A program made the position numbers and the translations under genes. From Gammaproteobacteria bacterium (lineage in GTDB: Bacteria > Pseudomonadota > Gammaproteobacteria > Chromatiales > Chromatiaceae): a stretch of DNA of 7,421 nt. The stretch covers positions 1 to 7,421 of the forward strand of contig JAUXDV010000095.1 in NCBI GenBank assembly GCA_030620735.1, read 5' to 3'. Under the pieces are notes generated by a model, which saw nothing but the letters and a program-made list of their open reading frames with translations, had not been told where the DNA came from and did no database searches. This document shows positions 1 through 7,229 of the stretch, piece after piece (positions within the stretch are counted from its first letter, which is position 1; each line of letters opens with the position of its first letter).

Positions 1-51
<51 letters not shown>

Positions 52-59
52 ATTTTAGA

Positions 60-96
60 ATAATAAGAAACCCCGTATACCGGGGTTTTTTATTAT
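60..96 (+). terminator. Intrinsic terminator after the tRNA
   Basis: The arms at 60-75 and 81-96 pair over 16 bp with one G-U wobble. The core is CCCCG/CGGGG around a TATAC loop, followed by six T (86-91). The A-rich left flank mirrors the T-rich right flank, so the structure could also work on the opposite strand. It begins 8 nt after the tRNA CCA and must end or attenuate tRNA transcription. rimP starts only about 60 nt further on, so the downstream operon needs read-through or its own promoter here. I see no convincing -35/-10 pair. Confidence 0.9.
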
Positions 97-156
97 CTGC
101 GGAATGGGCCTTGAGGGGCTCATTTTTGTTGGTGTGATTTGGAAACGATAGTTGAT

Positions 157-615
157 ATGCAGCAGGCGCCTGAACATCTGATTGAACTGACACGTTCCAC
201 GATTGAACCCATGGGATTTGAAATGGTTGGCGTGCAGCTGGTCAGTGCAGGAAAGCATGGAAAGATGCTGCGTATCTATATTGACAGTCCGCAGGGCATC
301 ATGCTGGATGATTGCGCATCAGTAAGCCGGCAGATGAGTGCAGTACTGGACGTGGAAGATCCGATCTCGGGCAACTATGACCTTGAGGTCTCTTCGCCGG
401 GGTTGGATCGTCCACTCTTTTTTATTGAACATTTTGAACGTTTTGCAGGTCAAAAAGTGGCACTGCGGACGACGGGTTCTCACCACGGCAGACGCAAATT
501 CAAAGGCAGGCTGCTGGGGACAGACGGGGAAGAGATTCAGCTTGAGGTGGAAGGGGAGCTGGTGAATCTCCCTTTCTCTGATATAGATTCGGCACGTATT
601 GTGCCTCAGTTTTAA
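157..615 (+). CDS. rimP: Ribosome maturation factor RimP
   Basis: RimP binds the assembling 30S subunit and helps its maturation, around protein S12. The product from the ATG at 157 is 152 residues, close to the 150 of E. coli. It shows the N-terminal alpha/beta domain (about 5-80), including the conserved stretch RIYIDS and DDCASVSRQMSAVLDVEDPI. The signature VSSPGLDRPL follows at residues 78-87, and then a smaller SH3-like C-terminal domain. The start is uncertain. A TTG at 139 in the same frame would add six residues and has only a weak GGTG upstream. The ATG was preferred because its distance to the GFE motif fits E. coli better, though its Shine-Dalgarno is also weak (GGA at 141-143). 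It is the first protein gene of the operon, 15 nt before nusA. Confidence 0.93.
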   Translation: MQQAPEHLIELTRSTIEPMGFEMVGVQLVSAGKHGKMLRIYIDSPQGIMLDDCASVSRQMSAVLDVEDPISGNYDLEVSSPGLDRPLFFIEHFERFAGQKVALRTTGSHHGRRKFKGRLLGTDGEEIQLEVEGELVNLPFSDIDSARIVPQF

Positions 616-630
616 GCAGGAACAGGCGCC

Positions 631-2160
631 ATGAATAAAGAGATACTAATGGTCGTTGATGCGGTCTCCAATGAAAAAGATATGGACCGTGAGATTATTT
701 TTGAAGCGATAGAGATAGCGCTTGCAACGGCGACCCGGAAAAAGAGCAGAGGTGACATTGCCGTACGCGTCGATATCGATCGTGAAGATGGGAGTTACAC
801 GACTTACCGTCAATGGAAGGCGATTGATGAGAGCGTAGTCGTGGATGAAGAGAGTGGTGAAACAGCCAAAGTTGAACATCCATCACGCGAGGTGACGCTG
901 GAGGCTGCCCGTTTGATGGAGCCTGATCTCGATTTTCAGGATGGCGGCTACATCGAAGATGAGATTGATTCAGTCGAATTCGGCCGCATTGCAGCCCAGA
1001 CCGCCAAGCAGGTAATCGTACAGAAAGTTCGTGAAGCAGAGCGGGCTAAGGTTGTCGAAGCATACAGTGATCGCGTTGGTGAATTAATTTCCGGAGTGGT
1101 CAAGCGACTCAGCAGGGGGTCGGTAATCCTGGATCTCGGCAGTAATGCAGAGGCGGAAATCCCTAAAAATGAACTGATTGGCCGGGAATCTGTGCGCGTT
1201 GGCGATCGTCTGCGCGGCCTCCTGTTTGATATTTTGGATGAAGATCATCGCGGCCCGCAACTGCAGGTAACACGTTCACGCCCGGAATTTCTCATCGAAC
1301 TGTTTCGACTCGAAGTGCCGGAAATTGGCGAGGATCTGATTGAGCTGCTGGGTGCTGCACGCGACCCGGGTTCACGTGCAAAAATCGCGGTCAGGGCACA
1401 GGATCCGCGTATTGATCCGGTGGGCGCCTGTGTTGGCATGCGTGGTTCGCGTGTTCAGGCAGTCTCCAACGAACTGGCGGGAGAGCGTGTCGATATCATC
1501 TTGTGGAACGACAATCCCGCGCAATATGTGATCAATGCCATGGCTCCTGCTGAAGTGCTCTCCATTGTCGTTGATGAGGAGGCGCACAGTATGGACGTAG
1601 CAGTGCATGAAGATAACCTCTCCCAGGCAATTGGCCGGGGTGGCCAGAATGTACGTCTGGCGAGTCAGTTGACTGACTGGGAGCTGAATGTCATGGATGA
1701 GAACCAATCTGCTGAGAAAGCGGAAAACGAAGCGCATAAATATGTGAAACGCTTTATGGATAGCCTGGAGGTTGACGAAGAGGTCGCCAATATTCTGGTT
1801 CAGGAGGGATTCAGCACGCTTGAAGAGATTGCCTATGTCCCGATTGAAGAGATGAACGCAATCGAGGAGTTTGACGAGGATATCGTCAATGAGCTGCGGG
1901 AGCGGGCCGGTGATGCAATGTTGACCCAGGCAATTGCTTCTGAAGAGGCGCAGGATTTCCCATCGGGCGATCTTCGCAATATGGTTGAGATCGACGCGGA
2001 TCTGGCGACTCAACTTGAAAGTATCGGCATCAAGAGCATTGAAGATCTGGCAGATCAATCAACTGATGAACTGCTGGAGATTGATGGACTCGATGAGAAA
2101 CGGGCGGGTGAACTGATAATGACGGCTCGCGCTCCCTGGTTTGCGGAAGCGGAATCCTGA
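631..2160 (+). CDS. nusA: Transcription termination/antitermination factor NusA
   Basis: NusA binds RNA polymerase and nascent RNA, enhances pausing and hairpin termination, and is needed for antitermination of rRNA operons. At 509 residues it is slightly longer than the 495 of E. coli. Domains in order: polymerase-binding N-terminal domain (about 1-125), S1 domain (from about 150), and two KH domains. The KH loops are GMRG at 269-272 and GRGG at 335-338. Two acidic helix-hairpin-helix repeats follow (about 380-430 and 452-503), the second ending in the conserved APWF. These AR repeats are typical of Gammaproteobacteria. The ATG at 631 has AGGA (618-621) nine nt upstream, and its first residues match E. 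coli NusA (MNKEIL). It follows rimP by 15 nt. Its TGA stop is part of the Shine-Dalgarno of infB. Confidence 0.98.
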   Translation: MNKEILMVVDAVSNEKDMDREIIFEAIEIALATATRKKSRGDIAVRVDIDREDGSYTTYRQWKAIDESVVVDEESGETAKVEHPSREVTLEAARLMEPDLDFQDGGYIEDEIDSVEFGRIAAQTAKQVIVQKVREAERAKVVEAYSDRVGELISGVVKRLSRGSVILDLGSNAEAEIPKNELIGRESVRVGDRLRGLLFDILDEDHRGPQLQVTRSRPEFLIELFRLEVPEIGEDLIELLGAARDPGSRAKIAVRAQDPRIDPVGACVGMRGSRVQAVSNELAGERVDIILWNDNPAQYVINAMAPAEVLSIVVDEEAHSMDVAVHEDNLSQAIGRGGQNVRLASQLTDWELNVMDENQSAEKAENEAHKYVKRFMDSLEVDEEVANILVQEGFSTLEEIAYVPIEEMNAIEEFDEDIVNELRERAGDAMLTQAIASEEAQDFPSGDLRNMVEIDADLATQLESIGIKSIEDLADQSTDELLEIDGLDEKRAGELIMTARAPWFAEAES

Positions 2161-2164
2161 GGGG
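2158..2164 (+). promoter_or_regulatory. Ribosome binding site of infB
   Basis: TGAGGGG lies nine nt before the ATG at 2174 and overlaps the nusA stop codon. It decides the infB start: an in-frame TTG at 2141, inside nusA, would add 11 residues but has no comparable site. The overlap with the upstream stop fits translational coupling of infB to nusA. Confidence 0.75.
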
Positions 2165-2173
2165 TATTTGGTA

Positions 2174-4771
2174 ATGAGTAAAGTAACTGTAAGCCAACTG
2201 GCAAAAGATGTAGGCATCACTGTTGATCGTCTGCTGAAGCAACTTGGCGAAGCCGGCATCAATAAAAGCAGTGCAGACGATGAAATCTCTGATACTGAGA
2301 AACGTGACCTGCTTGTCAATTTGCGCAAGAGCCATGGTAAAAAATTGAGCAAGGATGCGGGCGGGGCGAAAGGAAAAATCACCCTCAAGCGAAGAAGCAG
2401 CAGTACGCTGACGCAGCCTGCCACAACGGCGCGCACTGCGAGCAGCCGCGGTCGTGAGGTGGGAAGAAATGTCAACGTCGAAGTACGGCGTAAACGCACA
2501 TTTCATAAAGAGATGGAATCGAAAAGCAGTGAGCAGTTGCATCAGGAGGCTGATGCAGCTAAAAAGGCGCTGGATGAACAGGCGCAGCAGCGTGCGGCGC
2601 TGCAGAGTGAGAATGACGCACGTCGTCAAGCTGAAGCTGACCGCAGAGATAAAGAGGTTGGCCTGAAACAGGAAAAGGAGCAGAAAAAGGAACAGAAAAA
2701 GCAGCAGCTTGAAGATGAGGCCAAGCGCGAGCGCGAAGAGCAGGTGCGTCGCGAAGAGCAGCTCAAGGATGATAAGAAAAAAGTCGCCACCGCAAAAATT
2801 GCCCGCCAGGAGGCACAAAAGAAATCGGAGCAGAAGCCCGCCGCTCCTGGAAGGCGCCGTCATAAACCTGCTGCAGAAGCAGGTCGCAAGCAGCTGCATG
2901 TTGCCAGCGACAGACGTGGACGCGGTAAAAAGAGACGCACGAAGGGCCGTGCTGCACGCATTGATATTCCAGAGACGGAACATGGTTTTCAGAAACCAAC
3001 TGCTCCTGTGATCAGGGATGTCGAAGTTCCGGAAACCATCTCTGTTGGTGATCTTGCACAGCGCATGTCAGTCAAGGGGGTTGATGTCATCAAAACCCTG
3101 ATGCAGATGGGAATGATGGTCACTATCAATGAAACTCTGGATCAGGATACAGCCCTGCTGGTGGTCGAAGAGATGGGTCACAAGGCTGTTTTTGGCAAGT
3201 CTGCTGACGCTGAAGCGTTGCTGCTGGAAAAACTCATGACAGCACTTGAAGACGGTGAAGAGACGTTGCGGGCGCCGATTGTCACCATCATGGGGCATGT
3301 CGATCATGGTAAAACCTCACTGCTGGATTACATTCGCAAAAGCAGCGTGACTGCAGGCGAGGCTGGCGGTATTACCCAGCATATCGGTGCATATCATGTT
3401 GAGACCGGTCATGGCATGATCACTTTTCTGGACACGCCGGGACATGCGGCGTTCTCCGCCATGCGTGCTCGAGGCGCCCAGGCTACAGATATTGTCATCA
3501 TTGTTGTTGCTGCTGACGATGGCGTTATGCCGCAAACAAAAGAGGCGATTCAGCATGCACGCTCTGCTGAAGTCCCGCTGATCGTTGCTGTCAACAAGAT
3601 GGATAAACCCGAGGCGCAGCCGGACCGCGTCATGCAGGAGATGGTTGCCGAAGAGGTCGTGCCGGAGGATTGGGGCGGCGAGGTTCAGTTTGTCAAGGTC
3701 TCTGCACATAGTGGTGAAGGCATCGATGATCTGCTCGATGCAATATTGCTGCAGGCGGAATTACTGGAGTTGTCATCAGTCACTGATGGTCCAGCACGTG
3801 GTGTCATCGTAGAAGCGACCCTTGACAAGGGCAGGGGGCCAGTGGCAACTGTACTGGTTCAATCCGGCACTTTGAACAAGGGTGATACGCTTGTTTGCGG
3901 CACGGAGTTTGGACGTGTACGCGCCATGTATGATGAAAACGGTCTGGAGGTAGAGACAGCGGGACCATCGATTCCAGTTGCTGTTCAGGGTCTCTCCAGC
4001 GCACCCAATGCTGGTGATGATGCGATCGTAACGGCAGATGAAAAAACGGCCCGTGAACTGGCCGAGGTAAGGCGCGCCAAATTGCGTGACAGCCGCCTGG
4101 CAGAGCAGAAGGCGGCCAAGCTCAATGAGCTTTTCGAGCAGATGGGGAAAGACGAAGTTGTCAACGTCAACCTGGTGGTCAAAGCCGATGTCCATGGCAG
4201 TGTCGAGGCAATCAAGGAGTCTCTCGAAAACATCTCGACAGACGAAGTCAAGATCAGGGTGGTTGCATCGGGTGTTGGCGGGATCAATGAATCCGATGCC
4301 AACCTGGCTGCCAGCACAAATGCAATCGTGATCGGTTTTAATGTGCGCGCGGATGCCGCATCACGCCGCATTCTCGAAGAGCGCGGACTTGAACTGCGTT
4401 ACTACAGCATTATCTACGAAGTCATCGACGACGTCAGAAAGGCTGCTTCCGGATTGTTGTCACCTGAGATTCGTGAAGAGATCGTTGGTCTTGCCGAGGT
4501 GCGTGATGTATTCCGCTCCTCCCGGATCGGTGCCATTGCAGGCTGCATGGTTCTCGAAGGTGTGGTAAAGCGCAATAATCCGATTCGTGTTCTGCGGGAT
4601 AATATCGTGATTTTTGAAGGTGAGCTGGAGTCGCTGCGGCGTTTCAAGGATGACGTTGCTGAAGTCAGGTCAGGCACCGAGTGCGGTATCGGCGTCAAGA
4701 GCTATAACGACATCGAAGAGGGCGACCAGATCGAAGTCTTTGAACGTACCGAGGTTGCAAGAGAGCTCTGA
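2174..4771 (+). CDS. infB: Translation initiation factor IF-2
   Basis: IF-2 is the GTPase that places fMet-tRNA on the 30S subunit and promotes 50S joining. The product is 865 residues (890 in E. coli). An N-terminal IF2-associated domain (about 1-50, MSKVTVSQLAKDVGI...) is followed by a highly charged Lys/Glu/Gln-rich linker, probably helical, of about 110-235, and a second basic stretch. The GTPase core has G1 GHVDHGKT at 374-381, G3 DTPGH at 420-424, G4 NKMD at 474-477 and G5 SAH at 510-512. Domains II to IV follow, including the fMet-binding C-terminal domain with ECGIGVKSYNDI near the end. The start is set by the TGAGGGG site at 2158. The stop codon overlaps the rbfA start (TGATG). Shorter internally initiated forms are known in E. 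coli; I could not establish one here. Confidence 0.98.
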   Translation: MSKVTVSQLAKDVGITVDRLLKQLGEAGINKSSADDEISDTEKRDLLVNLRKSHGKKLSKDAGGAKGKITLKRRSSSTLTQPATTARTASSRGREVGRNVNVEVRRKRTFHKEMESKSSEQLHQEADAAKKALDEQAQQRAALQSENDARRQAEADRRDKEVGLKQEKEQKKEQKKQQLEDEAKREREEQVRREEQLKDDKKKVATAKIARQEAQKKSEQKPAAPGRRRHKPAAEAGRKQLHVASDRRGRGKKRRTKGRAARIDIPETEHGFQKPTAPVIRDVEVPETISVGDLAQRMSVKGVDVIKTLMQMGMMVTINETLDQDTALLVVEEMGHKAVFGKSADAEALLLEKLMTALEDGEETLRAPIVTIMGHVDHGKTSLLDYIRKSSVTAGEAGGITQHIGAYHVETGHGMITFLDTPGHAAFSAMRARGAQATDIVIIVVAADDGVMPQTKEAIQHARSAEVPLIVAVNKMDKPEAQPDRVMQEMVAEEVVPEDWGGEVQFVKVSAHSGEGIDDLLDAILLQAELLELSSVTDGPARGVIVEATLDKGRGPVATVLVQSGTLNKGDTLVCGTEFGRVRAMYDENGLEVETAGPSIPVAVQGLSSAPNAGDDAIVTADEKTARELAEVRRAKLRDSRLAEQKAAKLNELFEQMGKDEVVNVNLVVKADVHGSVEAIKESLENISTDEVKIRVVASGVGGINESDANLAASTNAIVIGFNVRADAASRRILEERGLELRYYSIIYEVIDDVRKAASGLLSPEIREEIVGLAEVRDVFRSSRIGAIAGCMVLEGVVKRNNPIRVLRDNIVIFEGELESLRRFKDDVAEVRSGTECGIGVKSYNDIEEGDQIEVFERTEVAREL

Positions 4772-5133
4772 TGCCAGTTGAATTCAGCCGTTCTGAGCGA
4801 ATTGGTGTCGCTATGCAGCGAGACCTCTCTGAACTCATCCCTAAACTCAAGGATCCGCGCCTCGCCATGATCACGATCCACGAGGCCAGGGTAACGCGGG
4901 ATCTCTCCTATGCAAAAATCTTTTTCACGGTTCTTGATGGCGATGCCGAACAGAACCGTGAGATTTTGCAGCAGGCTGCAGGTCATCTGCGCCATGAACT
5001 GGGTAAAAGCAGCACCCTGCGTACCATTCCCGAGCTTAAATTTGTCATCGATACCAGTATTGACTACGGCAATAATCTGCAAGCGCTGATTGAAAAAGCG
5101 GTTGCGGAAGATGCGCACAAAGATAGCGAGTAG
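4771..5133 (+). CDS. rbfA: 30S ribosome-binding factor RbfA
   Basis: RbfA is a small KH-fold protein that binds the immature 30S subunit near the 5' end of 16S rRNA and supports late maturation and cold adaptation. The product is 120 residues; E. coli RbfA is 133 and has a longer charged tail. Recognisable family blocks are KDPRLAMITI, VTRDLSYAKIFFTVL, the KH turn region AAGHLRHELGK, and TIPELKFVIDTSIDYG. The ATG shares its A with the infB stop (TGATG), and GAGAG at 4761-4765 sits five nt upstream, so translation is very likely coupled to infB. Confidence 0.97.
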   Translation: MPVEFSRSERIGVAMQRDLSELIPKLKDPRLAMITIHEARVTRDLSYAKIFFTVLDGDAEQNREILQQAAGHLRHELGKSSTLRTIPELKFVIDTSIDYGNNLQALIEKAVAEDAHKDSE

Positions 5134-5139
5134 ACTATT

Positions 5140-6054
5140 ATGGCGCGACGCCGCAAGGGCCGCAATATCAGCGGTATTCTATTACTGGACAAACCCCTCA
5201 ACTTAACCTCCAATGGCGCGCTGCAGCGGGTAAAACGTCTCTATAAGGCGGATAAGGCCGGCCATACGGGGAGTCTGGATCCACTTGCAACGGGACTGCT
5301 GCCCATCTGTCTGGGTGCGGCTACCAAGGCGTCGGCATTTCTGCTCGATGCCGACAAGCGCTATTTGACAACAGTCAAACTGGGTGAGAAAACAACTACC
5401 GCGGATGCAGAGGGTGACATCATCGAAACGCGTGCCGTCGAAGGCGTCACGCCGCAGAGCGTCACCGCTGTGCTGCAGCAGTTTATCGGTGAAATCGAGC
5501 AGCTTCCTCCAATGTACTCAGCCGTCAAGCACAAGGGTGAACGCCTCTATAAGCTGGCGCGTGAAGGCAAGGTGGTTGAGCGCAAAACCCGTCACATCAC
5601 TATCTTCTCAATCGATCTTATCTCCCTGCACGATGACCTGCTGGAGCTGGATATCCACTGCTCCAAAGGCACCTATGTGCGTACGCTGGCTGAAGATATC
5701 GGTGAACAGCTTGGTTGCGGCGGCCATGTGGCTGCCCTCAGACGCACGCTTGTCGGACCCTATGACGACTCCGCGATGGTATCGCTGGAGCAGCTGCAGA
5801 GTCTCGGGCATGAGGGAGAGCTGCAGGCGCTCGATCAACTGCTATTGCCAATCGACAGCGGACTGGTGCAGTGGCCCGCAGTAAAACTTGGCGCCGATGC
5901 ATCACACTATCTCAAACAGGGACAGGCCGTTACCGCATCATCTATCCCGGCTTCCGGCTGGGTGCGTATTTACGACCACGAAGATCGATTCCTCGGCGCC
6001 GGTATCATCGACGAAAACGGCATGGTAGCGCCGCGTCGCCTGATGCTGACATAA
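5140..6054 (+). CDS. truB: tRNA pseudouridine(55) synthase TruB
   Basis: TruB converts U55 in the T loop of tRNAs to pseudouridine and also acts as a tRNA chaperone. The product is 304 residues, near the usual length. The catalytic Asp is D47 in GHTGSLDPLATG (D48 in E. coli). The active-site Tyr is Y75 in DKRY, MYSAVK is at 125-130, and KGTYVRT at 176-182 carries Y179 and R181. A C-terminal TruB/PUA-like domain (about 245-304) ends in the conserved VAPRRL. The early motif usually read as KPxGxTS is KPLNLTS here, with Asn21 in place of Gly. The start lies 6 nt after the rbfA stop, with a GAG at 5128-5130 upstream. It is the last operon gene here; rpsO, expected next, is absent. Confidence 0.97.
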   Translation: MARRRKGRNISGILLLDKPLNLTSNGALQRVKRLYKADKAGHTGSLDPLATGLLPICLGAATKASAFLLDADKRYLTTVKLGEKTTTADAEGDIIETRAVEGVTPQSVTAVLQQFIGEIEQLPPMYSAVKHKGERLYKLAREGKVVERKTRHITIFSIDLISLHDDLLELDIHCSKGTYVRTLAEDIGEQLGCGGHVAALRRTLVGPYDDSAMVSLEQLQSLGHEGELQALDQLLLPIDSGLVQWPAVKLGADASHYLKQGQAVTASSIPASGWVRIYDHEDRFLGAGIIDENGMVAPRRLMLT

Positions 6055-6072
6055 CCCGCATCCATTTTCAGC

Positions 6073-6106
6073 TCCCCCATTTTTTAAAGGGGGATTGAGG
6101 GGGATT
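6073..6106 (+). repeat. C-tract/G-tract hairpin repeat between convergent genes
   Basis: TCCCCC (6073-6078) pairs with GGGGGA (6089-6094) across an AT-only loop. It is followed by TTGAGGGGG (6095-6103) and ATTT, running right up to the stop codon of the minus-strand protease gene. The pattern resembles a dispersed repeat with alternating CCCCC and GGGGG blocks that I associate with sulfur-oxidising gammaproteobacterial genomes; this is recollection, not a search. A related copy lies at 6861-6895. It occupies the whole usable gap between truB and the convergent gene and could reduce read-through, but neither side has the T-tract of a standard intrinsic terminator. Confidence 0.6.
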
Positions 6107-6799
6107 TCACTCAAATAACAGCACGCCATTTCGATAATCAATCGTATATTTCCCCAGCCTCTCCAGCAGGCTCTGACCAAGCAGCATGGGTGAGTCATCT
6201 GAATCGGAAATGCTGAATGTGATATTTCTGAAGGTGCGCTTTCCAAGAGTAACCGATCGCAACCTGGCCCGCATATGCTTTTTTCTTGACCCGTCAGCGA
6301 GGCGGTAGACTTGTCCGGGCAGGAAATCATCTTCAGTTAAAGTGCCGCTGCGTAATAAAATATTGGCTACTTTTGGAGTCAGCATCAAGTCGGCTGCACC
6401 GCTGTCAAGGATCAGACTTACGATGACGGCATCATTCAACTGCACTGGTATCTTGTAAACGCCGCTGACTTTTTTCAGGCGGATGGCGTTCAGGCCCTGT
6501 TCTCTTTTTTGTACTGATGTTCGCGCCAGCCTCTGTGTGCTTCTGCTGGTGGGTGCAGGCTGATAGCGGTGGCGTTTGTATGCAATGATGCGGCCGTGAT
6601 CACAGATCACGCCACGACGCTCCAACTCTCTTCTCAATAGCCCCTCTTCTTCAGGGCTGCTGCGCCACTCCGGTCCCAGCAATTCACAAATAGACTCATC
6701 TGACATCGACTCAAGCCTTTGTGTTTGCACAGTGGTGGCGCAGCCTGACAATGAAAATATGACGCTGCAGATGATAATTAGGGAGAGGTAGGGTTTCAT
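6107..6799 (-). CDS. Retropepsin-like aspartic protease, predicted lipoprotein
   Basis: From the ATG at 6799 the product is 230 residues. It begins with a compact lipoprotein signal: MKPY, a hydrophobic run, then lipobox LSGC with Cys20 as the lipidation site. A linker region follows with two Cys (38 and 66), the second in ELERRGVIC, and then a basic segment. The C-terminal half is a single-lobe clan AA protease domain: active-site motif LDSGAADLMLTP with catalytic Asp132, an ADGS flap-like segment, and the closing PMLLGQSLLERLGKYTIDYRNG block typical of retropepsin-like bacterial proteins. Such one-lobed enzymes normally work as dimers. The substrate is unknown. The start is debatable. An ATG at 6853 has AAGGGA at good spacing but gives an unusually long signal n-region, and the ATG at 6871 has no Shine-Dalgarno. 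It converges on truB and is unrelated to that operon. Confidence 0.8.
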   Translation of the reverse strand: MKPYLSLIIICSVIFSLSGCATTVQTQRLESMSDESICELLGPEWRSSPEEEGLLRRELERRGVICDHGRIIAYKRHRYQPAPTSRSTQRLARTSVQKREQGLNAIRLKKVSGVYKIPVQLNDAVIVSLILDSGAADLMLTPKVANILLRSGTLTEDDFLPGQVYRLADGSRKKHMRARLRSVTLGKRTFRNITFSISDSDDSPMLLGQSLLERLGKYTIDYRNGVLLFE

Positions 6800-6860
6800 G
6801 GCAGGGTTGATCCGGATCATCATGAGTAACTGCTCAATAATCCTGTGCAGCATGTAAACA

Positions 6861-6895
6861 GTTCCCTTCATCGAAGGGGACTTGAGGGGGTCTTT
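6861..6895 (+). repeat. Second copy of the hairpin/TTGAGGGGG repeat
   Basis: GTTCCCTTC (6861-6869) and GAAGGGGAC (6873-6881) form a 9-bp stem with one G-U wobble and a three-base loop. TTGAGGGGG (6882-6890) and a T-rich tail follow. The layout (C-tract arm, loop, G-tract arm, TTGAGGGGG) matches the copy at 6073-6106 in the same orientation, with different loop length and arm details. It covers the 5' edge of the protease gene if the 6853 or 6871 start is used. Confidence 0.5.
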
Positions 6896-6899
6896 TCCT

Positions 6900-6925
6900 C
6901 GCTCCCATGCTCACGCGTGGGAGTG
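6900..6925 (+). repeat. Palindromic hairpin element, dispersed-repeat type
   Basis: The arms at 6900-6910 and 6915-6925 pair over 11 bp with two G-U wobbles around a TCAC loop; the core is CTCCCATGC/GCGTGGGAG. The sequence resembles a short repeat (TCCCACGC...GCGTGGGA) that I recall as common in gammaproteobacterial intergenic regions; copy number in this genome cannot be judged from one window. It has no T-tract on either side, so it is not a standard terminator. An adjacent + strand reading frame translating through it looks like repeat-derived sequence, not a gene. Confidence 0.55.
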
Positions 6926-7046
6926 CAGACCTGGCTCGAAGATAGCTATGAGTGCTTTTCAACCGAGGGTGGTGGAAACAAAAAAGAGTGCTTCTGATGA
7001 CGAATCGATCACACCTCCGGTCTCAACGGTCTGCCGCGTAGTCTCT
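6926..7046. other. Intergenic stretch without a recognised gene
   Basis: Between the hairpin element and the small minus-strand ORFs I see no tRNA, terminator or supported coding region. A + strand frame from the ATG at 6948 stays open to 7160, but it has no clear Shine-Dalgarno and no recognisable domain, and it runs antisense through the better-supported minus-strand ORF. The promoter of the protease gene is expected in or near this stretch, but no convincing -35/-10 pair is visible. Confidence 0.4.
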
Positions 7047-7229
7047 CTAGAATCCGAAAAACAGGAACAAGAGGGGAGTAAGAACTGCCAGTGCAATGAT
7101 ATACGGCCCGATAACTTCCGCACGAGATTCGCCACCTCTTTTCCATTTCTTTTTGCTTAATTCGATATATCTATTAAATATCTCTTCTGGCTTTATCTCT
7201 GAAAATTTTATCTCATTTAGCTTTTCCAT
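7047..7229 (-). CDS. Small hypothetical protein with C-terminal membrane segment
   Basis: This is a 60-residue product that I do not recognise. The first 40 residues are charged and probably helical (MEKLNEIKFSEIKPEEIF, then a Lys-rich patch SKKKWKRGG). The last 20 (GPYIIALAVLTPLLFLFFGF) form one predicted transmembrane helix ending at the stop codon. With positive charges ahead of it, a tail-anchored protein with its N terminus in the cytoplasm is likely. The ATG has a strong GAGGA (7236-7240) six nt upstream. That site and the start lie within the end of the 55-codon ORF upstream (13-nt overlap), which suggests coupled translation. Codons are AT-rich compared with the truB operon. It could be a genuine small membrane protein or a remnant of a longer gene. 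Confidence 0.5.
   Translation of the reverse strand: MEKLNEIKFSEIKPEEIFNRYIELSKKKWKRGGESRAEVIGPYIIALAVLTPLLFLFFGF

Noticed and set aside
91..96. TATTAT as a -10 element for rimP
   Set aside because: It lies in the terminator's T-rich arm, and no -35 match is found about 17 nt upstream (AAACCC there).
1372..2058. Minus-strand frame of 228 codons opposite nusA
   Set aside because: It is a shadow of the conserved NusA KH and AR coding sequence, with no recognisable domain.
2030..2983. Long minus-strand frame (317 codons) opposite nusA/infB
   Set aside because: It is the complement of the Lys/Glu-rich IF-2 linker, giving a Leu/Phe-rich low-complexity product; the + strand genes are beyond doubt.
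6882..7160. + strand frame of 92 codons
   Set aside because: It starts at a TTG inside a repeat, translates through the hairpin element, has no Shine-Dalgarno, and is antisense to the better-supported 60-codon ORF.
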